In this document: one piece after another, positions 57,803 through 64,000 of the stretch
Position numbering within the stretch: the first letter of the stretch is position 1
Layout of the letters: every line of letters starts with the position of its first letter
NCBI GenBank assembly: GCA_028274465.1
Contig: CM051455.1
Coordinates: forward strand, 136,806,096-136,870,095
Source: Plantago ovata
Taxonomy: Eukaryota; Streptophyta; Magnoliopsida; Lamiales; Plantaginaceae
DNA length: 64,000 nt
Direction of reading: 5' to 3'
Made by a program: the position numbers and the translations under genes
Notes under the pieces: generated by a model
Told to the model about the DNA's origin: nothing
Databases searched by the model: none
What the model saw: only the letters and a program-made list of their open reading frames with translations

Positions 57803-58623
57803 TCATGAGTCCATGACCTCTATGTCCTCATTCTTAAAATGCTCATCAAATTCTAGAAAGCCATAACTAAACGATATAGTATAATTACAACTGGATTCAT
57901 GTTGATTCTTCCATAAATGAAGCACCAGCTGACCAGCATTCCCTGCAAGTTGGGACAACACAAACTCAGATGCCATATCTGTGAAACTTTTCGGAGCATA
58001 AAGACAGTATATTTATGAGCTAAGAGTTGAAAAAATTTCCCCAAGCCTACAAGTGTGCTATGCTACAAGGGACTTCTATACTGGACAGTGCAGATGATAA
58101 ATTCCATGACAGGGCCATTTAACACAAGCTACAACCAATGGGAAGCATACATGCAGCAAATATCTAACACACACACATAGCTAAAATCAAAACGGAAAGG
58201 AAAGGACCGAAAACCTGACTTGCTTACTCTCTGCTTTCGCAAGAGCATAAGCATTGTATCAACAAGCCTCCAGAGCTGCATAATTTCAAATTTGTACAAC
58301 AATAAACTACAGTGCATCAATTAAGCCACACAAGATAGTAAATTTCAAACTGAAGAAAAGTTTTCTACATGATCTATATTACATACGAAGAATCACATAT
58401 ATTAACGAAGTAATCTACTTTCAAGATCAATGCAACATCAAATTAGGAGCTCTAACTTCTGATAGATAAAGTTAGCAATCCTACGTAAAACAACAGTAAT
58501 AGAAAAGAGCAAACCTGTAAGTAATAATTCTAGCATTGCTTAGCATATTTTCCGCATAGAAAGTTGGTATCTCATCCAACCCATCACCAGATTTCCTTTT
58601 AGACCGATTATTTCAGACTCAGG
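57803..58623 (-). pseudogene. Exon-like pieces including an EMC6 N-terminus
   Basis: Three coding-looking segments on the minus strand. (1) 58,515-58,623: PESE, then after a one-base deletion NRSKRKSGDGLDEIPTFYAE and NMLSNARIITY, ending at CAG|GTTTGC. SGDGLDEIPTF.AENM.SN...I.Y matches my memory of the plant EMC6 N-terminus (ER membrane protein complex subunit). (2) 58,229-58,276: ATTATGCAG|CTCTGG...CAGAGA|GTAAGC, reading LWRLVDTMLMLLRKQR in phase 0, but the phase does not join segment 1 to that frame. (3) 57,803-57,971: open to a TGA, MASEFVLSQLAGNAGQLVLH to FLEFDEHFKNEDIEVMDS, unrecognised. The membrane segments of EMC6 (RTFLSII.G...GILGF) are absent. Most likely gene debris, or a chimera of an EMC6 copy and another gene. 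Confidence 0.45.
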
Positions 58624-58643
58624 ACATTATAGTGACATGTATG

Positions 58644-58838
58644 TTCAGCCAGGGGCGGAACCAGGAATTATTGTTGGGGGGCGAACATCATTTTTGAAAG
58701 TTCGGGGAGGGGGGGCGAAAAGTTGAAAAATCGTAAAAAATACCTTTAAAATTTTTGAAAAATCGTATATTCCTTCTAAAAAAAATTTTTTTTTGGGGGA
58801 GGCCCCCGCCGGCCCCCCTCGTTCCGCCCCTGTTCAGC
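58644..58838. mobile_element. hAT-like MITE (183 bp) with TSD
   Basis: The element 58,650-58,832 starts CAGGGGCGGAACCAGGAATT and ends GTTCCGCCCCTG. It is flanked by TTCAGC on both sides (58,644-58,649 and 58,833-58,838; with an alternative boundary GTTCAGC). CAGGGGCGGA ends are characteristic of a widespread plant MITE group. It sits just upstream of the EMC6-like segment on the minus strand. Interior G-rich and T-rich tracts, no coding. Confidence 0.85.
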
Positions 58839-58839
58839 T

Positions 58840-59640
58840 ACGGATCTTTTAACACCTTTCCCCCTAGGATAGTTCAGTTAGAATTACACATATACTCTAT
58901 AATGGAACATAGAAACAACCTATCAAAAAACTAATCTAACAATCTGATTAGAATCAGCATACATAGAGGCATCAGGCTCACAAGAAATCATGCTACTGTC
59001 TTTTGTACATCTTTGATATTGTTGCATTTACATTTGAAGAACTAGTCCCTGATTCTACATGGTACTATGATAACAAAAGTGTATATCACAATGAAGATAT
59101 GCAAACAAATTTCCATGTTCCACAAATTAGAATGATAAACCTTATTCACATATGATATGAGAAGGGTATAATTAACTTGAGTGTAATATCAGTTCCTGGG
59201 GGGAATAACAAGCGACAATCCTCATCGGGCTCGAACCTTCATAATTACCGGCAATATTCAGCTCTGGGACAAAAATATAATTATACCAGGGAAACCTAAT
59301 TAACTTGAAGACCACCGGAATTTTGTACGAATAACTCTGGTCCAATCCCACATTAATACTATTTACTAAAGCCCGTCTCAATATGGGTCCAAAAATAACT
59401 CGGGCAGATTGGAGATGAAAATAAAGGAAGAGCCAGGGAGCCGCCTATCAACGTTGGGAGATTTGAAGTGCTCCAAGGAGACTTCCACCTAGGTGAAATC
59501 AGAATTACATAGTCAAAGATCCGGTCAATCTGTTTACAAACAAAATTGGAAACTTTTGGGGAGAGGGATCCATGGAAGATTTGTTCAGGGTGAGGGGGAG
59601 GTGGAGCTTGAAGTAGAAGGTGAATCGAAAAGAAGATAGA
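58840..59640 (-). other. Possible 5' region of a minus-strand gene, unresolved
   Basis: On the minus strand a start context GGATCCATGGATCCC-type ATG near 59,573 opens MDPSPQKFPILFVNRLTGSL. Then after CACCTAG (a possible acceptor near 59,492) comes VEVSLEHFKSPNVDRRLPGS and SFIFISNLPELFLDPY before a stop. The CT-rich upstream (CTTCTACTTCAAGCTCCACC) looks like a 5' UTR. I cannot join it to the exon-like pieces at 57.8-58.6 kb and recognise no family. Confidence 0.25.
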
Positions 59641-59934
59641 GAAGAGATAATGATGAAAAGATATTAAACAAATAATTAAAATAAGAACAATCGGGTTATT
59701 CTATTAATTTAATTTAATTAGGGTGATCATCAATACTATCATTACTTTCCTTTTGCTCTGTCACCTGAGTCGTGAGTCCCAAAACGTTTAAGCACTCATT
59801 ACAAGTTTATAACCCATTAGGGTGATCATCAATACTATCATCATTGTCCCAACGCCACCTCCGATCAATCAACGCCACCCACACCATGACCACTAGGCTC
59901 ATGGCCCTTCATCAATTCTTTCATGTTTTCTATC

Positions 59935-59968
59935 AAAAAAAAAAGAAAAAAAAAAAGAAAAAAAAGCA
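59935..59968 (+). repeat. A-rich (AAAAG)n tract
   Basis: Long A runs interrupted by single G residues. Confidence 0.8.
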
Positions 59969-60044
59969 AAACATAAATGTAGCAAAAGCAGTTGTTATCT
60001 GGTTACGTTTAATTGCAGCTGCTTGTCTTTGTGCTCTTTTTCTG

Positions 60045-60250
60045 TTATATAATAAGCAGCAGTTATCATCACACACAAACAGAGCATAGCACTGAACTCT
60101 GTCTCTCTCTTTCATCACTCTGAGTCTCTCTAAACCTACTCATCAGAACATGCAATGGCTGCAATACGTGATGCTTTCCTGGTCATGGTGATAGGTGGTA
60201 CGTTATGTGACATTGCTACTCTACTTGAAAGTTTGTCAAGAAATGCATAA
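60045..60250 (+). CDS. Possible promoter and short first exon, 32-aa ORF
   Basis: A TATA box TTATATAAT (60,045-60,053) is followed 25-60 bp later by CACACACAAACAGAGC and a CT-rich leader (TCTGTCTCTCTCTTTC). ATG at 60,155 in context ACAATGGCT opens MAAIRDAFLVMVIGG. Unspliced it runs to a stop at 60,248-60,250 (32 aa, ending LLESLSRNA). A GT donor is possible at GATAG|GTGGTACG or GGTG|GTACG. The leader resembles a signal peptide. No later exon could be identified, so this may be a truncated gene. Confidence 0.3.
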
Positions 60251-61859
60251 CTTCTGCTTTCTCTTTTACATTACAAACATGTAAATTTTATGGAGTAGAA
60301 TTGAAGTGTCAAATGTTTGAAAGTTTTTCAAAATCATATTGTGAGTGGTAAGTATGTCAACAGTTGTGTTCTCTGTTCCTCTATTCAGACCTTTTGTCAT
60401 TAGTTTATCCGTAAGCATGTTCGAAACAAATTCTTCTTTATGATCATGACTGGAAGTCGGTATGCACGTACCAATATTTAAGGTTATATTTTCTGTTGAT
60501 AATATAATATGCGAAAGAACTTGAACCCGTGCGGCACTAGGCTAGTTCAGCTAGAGACTAGTTAGTCAGCCTACCGAACTTGTTGCTAAGTGTAAGAAGA
60601 GAGTTTTTTGTGTGAGAAATATTGCAAAGGATGCTTCAAATGCTTGTATTGCTTAATGATCAAATGAAATGGTCAAGAGCCTATATACAAATTTACCTCC
60701 TCAACGGACGTTGGAGATTGATCTAAACTTGAGAGAGTGGCCAAAAACTAGATTTTTTGGCGTCCAAACCTGGGCGCCAAAAACCTGGCGCCAGATTCCA
60801 ATTTTTTTTTTTTAAGATATAAATTATGTAATTTTTGTTATTTGCTTGTTTAGTATGAAAATCATTATAGTATTTATTATGATGTTGTTTGTTTAGTGTT
60901 CTTAATTGGTTTGTGTAAGTGGTCATTATATGTTGAAATTGTTTGTTTAAATGGATTTGTTTATGTATTTTTTAAATATTTTTAGATTTTATGTTAGATA
61001 AAAAAATATTTGGATCAATTTGATATTTTTCAAACTTAAGGACTTTTTGTAATATGACAAAAATTTATAAAAGTTTAGACGGTACTTAATAAAATGTGGA
61101 CGGAAAATAACATTCCCTCGTTAGATCATCACATAAGGTTCCGTTATTAAATATATGAGCATGATACCTGCATATTGTTAAATTAAAAATGAGCTGCATC
61201 CTTTTGCCAGTCTGTGAAGGAACGGTGTGTCTCCAACTTGACCTTTCCAGTCAGTCAAACTAAAATCTACACTGATATTTCTCAAATTAAACAAACTAAA
61301 ACTTATACCTCTGAGATGCATCTTTTGATCGAGGATCCTTCAGTGTCATTGTCCAGATAGAACTTATGTGGCATATTGAACTAAAGGTCTTATTCCATAC
61401 TGCCGAGGCTTTACACTAGCTAGCATAACTTTGGATGCAGCAATTAACTTCCACGACTACATTTATAATTTATAATGACAAAAGAAAGAAACACCCCCTG
61501 GCGCTGAGATTCATCGACAAAAAAACCCAAAGAAACTCAAGAATATTAAATTTTGGCTCCCGCGAGCTCCGGCCAAACGTACCACCTAAAATCAATGATG
61601 ACATGAATGAACAAACAAACATAAGCACAAAACGCTAAGGACCGTAAACCGCAAAATCAAACAAATCAAAACTACTCAGCTTCTAAATGAACTCGTCAGG
61701 ATTCCACATTTATCATATACTTCATTCTAACACCCAAGTTCTAATAATCTAATTCACTGATGTAACTGATCCACACTTCACAGGATTCAGATAATTCTCA
61801 AGTCTCAACATACGGAAGATTCAGTACTAAACGTGGTTGCCTCATGTACATCGGCTGGA

Positions 61860-61945
61860 CTTGGGGATCGGACCTAAAGTGGATTTACCAACCTCAAGTG
61901 GATTTTCCTACCTCATGTGGACTTTCGGACCTCAAATGACCTTTC
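61860..61945 (+). repeat. Degenerate 20-bp tandem repeats
   Basis: Four units vary on ACCTCAAGTGGATTTTCC: ACCTAAAGTGGATTTACCA, ACCTCAAGTGGATTTTCCT, ACCTCATGTGGACTTTCGG, ACCTCAAATGACCTTTCG. Confidence 0.7.
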
Positions 61946-62308
61946 GAACTATTATAGCTGAGTTCCTAGCCTTGGGGTGGAGTTTTTCTTTTTTTTTTTT
62001 TTGGGCTTCCATTTAGAATTAGCAACTTAAGCCAACAAGTCTGACTTGAACAAGAATCACCAAAACTGCATATACACAGGAGAACCAAAACTCAACAACG
62101 GGACCAAACTCGGTCACTAACTAAAATTTAACCTGTCAGCACTTCGCAGTGCAGAACTTCAATGCCATGTCTGCATTTCAACTGTGGAAAGCATATATCC
62201 GGCAATCACCTCTTTGTGGATGGTGTTATCTCAAAAATCAGAAGAAACATACTGTTAAGATGTCACCTGTTGATGGTAAGCTACTAAGCTGCCATATAAA
62301 GAGCAAGA

Positions 62309-62358
62309 AATAAAAAAATAAAAAATAAAAAAAATAAAAAAAATAAAAAAATAAAAAT
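62309..62358 (+). repeat. (AAAAAAT)n microsatellite
   Basis: Runs of A broken by single T, in the likely 3' region of the acidic protein gene. Confidence 0.85.
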
Positions 62359-62435
62359 CATACATTGAAAATCACCCTCAAGAAGAAGGAGCACATTTTA
62401 GAATGTAAAACGTAGGAGTATATGTATACATCAGT

Positions 62436-63080
62436 CTAAAGTTGGAGATCTGCAATCCCAGATATGAGGTCATCAACTGAAGCATCTGTGAAATCTTTCC
62501 ATGCACTGGAATCATCAGAAATGGGATCTGTTGGCTCCAAACTACTTTCGGTAAGGGCCTTCTTCAACTTTACGACAAGATCATCCTCCTCAACAGGAAT
62601 ATCCAAATCCCACACCCTGAATATATTGTATTCAGTGGATTGATCAGGTTCAAATGGCAGAAAACCCAAGTCTGTGTCCGTATCACTCAAACCAAGATCT
62701 TTTAAATTCTCATTGTACGTAGGGAGGAATACTTCTTCCATCTTGTGCCTTGACCAGAAATCTTCAACTGTGTCACTGTTTGCAGAATTATCAATCTTTA
62801 ATTCTTCTACTTCCTTGTCAAGAACTGCACTAATTTCATTTTTACTTGAACCTTGTGGATCACTCTTCCCTGTACGAACAAATTTCTCCTTATTTTCGTC
62901 TTCTGTGTTTATAGTTTTACGCGGAGTGTCTTTGAAGAAATTCCAATTAATGTCTGATATTTCAGGATCTTTGGTCAGACAGGAATCTGCCCAGACAACA
63001 TCTTCAGCTGAAAGCTCCGATTCTCCCTGCCCGAGATATATTGGGCCTTGTATACGAGATGAAGAAACAAAATCTTCCAT
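62436..63080 (-). CDS. Uncharacterised acidic plant protein (214 aa)
   Basis: One coding exon on the minus strand. I start at ATG 63,080 (MEDFVSSSRIQGPIYLGQGE) because just upstream is a good splice acceptor TTTTTTGTTTCAG|AGTG (exon start about 63,084), so the frame extension MPMVFCFRV lies in intron. The protein is rich in Asp, Glu and Ser: ELSAEDVVWADSCLTKDPEI, FWSRHKMEEVFLPTYNENLK, LGLSDTDTDLGFLPFEPDQS, FRVWDLDIPVEEDDLVVKLK and a C-terminus WKDFTDASVDDLISGIADLQ then L. No transmembrane segment or signal peptide. It reads like a conserved plant gene of unknown function, but I cannot attach a family. At least one 5' exon, probably untranslated, should lie upstream, perhaps beyond the window. 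Confidence 0.7.
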   Translation of the reverse strand: MEDFVSSSRIQGPIYLGQGESELSAEDVVWADSCLTKDPEISDINWNFFKDTPRKTINTEDENKEKFVRTGKSDPQGSSKNEISAVLDKEVEELKIDNSANSDTVEDFWSRHKMEEVFLPTYNENLKDLGLSDTDTDLGFLPFEPDQSTEYNIFRVWDLDIPVEEDDLVVKLKKALTESSLEPTDPISDDSSAWKDFTDASVDDLISGIADLQL

Positions 63081-63109
63081 CACTCTGAAACAAAAAACCA
63101 TGGGCATAA

Positions 63110-64000
63110 AATGTCACCAAATTTGGTGCTTGAGCATATAATAATTGATCAACTTTTAGACAAAAGGATAAAACAATACATCACATAGATATTAAAGATG
63201 TCCAGAAACTTTGATAACTGGGACTAAAGTGAAAGGTGTCATGAAAAACGATTGGGATTAGATTACACGGTATCAACACGTAAGTATGGCAGCATATGAA
63301 GAAACTGGAGCACAAAACAAAAATAAAATGGTCTAGCTCATTAGAGAATACTACTAAAAAGATCAGTCACATGGTGGTTATTAGCTTTATCAATCAAATC
63401 AGAATACATGTCGAAAGAAGTGAGAAATAATTTTATGGGGTAATTGTATTTGTCATGGTTGACATTATTTCAGCAGGGTAGAAAATATGCTGGAAGAAAC
63501 CATAATCTCAGTGCAGTTAATGTAGTAGAAAATGAATTGAAACAAGCCTATACAGTGTTTTCATATCTATCTCATATACTATATACCTACGCAACAACGT
63601 ATGAACTGATTCCACTTGACATGCATATATACCACTGCATTTTTTGCTAGACTGCAGCATCAGCAATAACATACCAGATATGCCTAATTCCTAGAATTGG
63701 TTGGTTCTAACACAAACAATTTCAGGTACCTAGCCAGTCTGCTTAAATCAAAGGTCACAAACGAGTTCCATCAATGAGTATACATATACAGATTCGTGGA
63801 CAGTTCCATACTTCCATACATTATTATATTAAAGAAGGTAGTATAGTATAGTTTGGAGAACTTATCAGCTTAGCGTACGTAAATGTGCAGATCAGGTCAA
63901 GTTGATAACCTATATTTATAGTATGGGAGTTAAGTAAATAAAGACCATATTTCCATGAATTATTTCTATGAACCACACATCACTAGCACAGCTACTTTAG
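63110..64000. other. Upstream region or 5' intron of the acidic protein gene
   Basis: No coding segment recognised. It may hold the 5' intron of the minus-strand gene. The plus frame at 63,444-63,650 has no domain. Confidence 0.4.

Larger units (their letters stand above)
60260..62430. other. Spacer between the short ORF and the acidic protein gene
   Basis: No intact gene recognised. It holds the 61,860-61,950 short repeats, a GGCGCC-containing palindrome-like stretch (TTTGGCGTCC...TGGGCGCCAAAAACCTGGCGCC, 60,755-60,795) and an A/T microsatellite at 62,309-62,357. Confidence 0.4.

Noticed and set aside
59172-59381. 69-codon minus frame (MRRALVNSINVGLDQSY...)
   Set aside because: No domain and no splice context. 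Parts may be intron or UTR of an unresolved minus-strand gene.
62674-63141. 155-codon plus-strand frame opposite the acidic protein gene
   Set aside because: Composition mirrors the sense gene and it extends into its intron; no motif.

Overview
This is plant nuclear DNA, almost certainly from a eudicot. The coding genes have GT-AG introns and plant-type protein families: a euAP2/TOE factor with a miR172 site, a plastid ribosomal protein L10, an ESB1-type dirigent protein and a Pol I RPA43-like subunit. Intergenic DNA is AT-rich and full of small TIR elements, SINE/LINE ends and LTR elements. The family is not settled. Degenerate CTGAACTGAACT stretches (about 5,860-5,940 and 20,830-20,970) remind me of Caryophyllales, but that is only a hunch.

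Layout. 0-5.3 kb: a dead ubiquitin-L40 copy (-), a broken LRK10L/WAK-type receptor ectodomain (+), and an intact ten-exon TOE/RAP2.7-like gene (-, 466 aa by my splice reconstruction) with a miR172 site in its last exon. 5.3-39 kb: no intact gene recognised. It holds a 182-bp tandem duplication, LINE RNase H debris, MITEs, a complete 3.5-kb LTR retroelement with TSD and two protease-like domains but no reverse transcriptase, a 1.7-kb inverted-repeat element with internal duplications, a Helitron-like 3' end, two abutting Tourist-like MITEs, SINEs and gypsy-like LTR fragments. 39.3-44.8 kb: plastid RPL10 (+, two exons) converges on an ESB1-like dirigent gene (-). The RPL10 intron and downstream spacer are built from copies of the same sequence. 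45.7-52.3 kb: a head-to-head inverted duplication of an aspartic-protease fragment (a natural hairpin), then diverged duplicates of an unidentified signal-peptide-type locus. 53-54.2 kb: RPA43-like gene (-). 55.5-57.4 kb: repeat block with two clusters of short palindromes, bracketed by a 24-bp direct repeat. 57.8-59.6 kb: exon-like pieces on the minus strand, including an EMC6-like N-terminus next to a 183-bp hAT-type MITE with TSD. 60.0-60.3 kb: possible promoter and short first exon (+). 62.4-63.1 kb: an uncharacterised acidic plant protein gene (-).

The genes do not form a pathway; they are ordinary dispersed plant genes. The most unusual items are the protease hairpin at 45.8-46.5 kb, the double-protease non-autonomous retroelement at 17.0-20.5 kb, the palindrome clusters at 55.8-56.8 kb and the repeats shared by the RPL10 intron and 3' flank. 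All splice models and alignments were made by eye.
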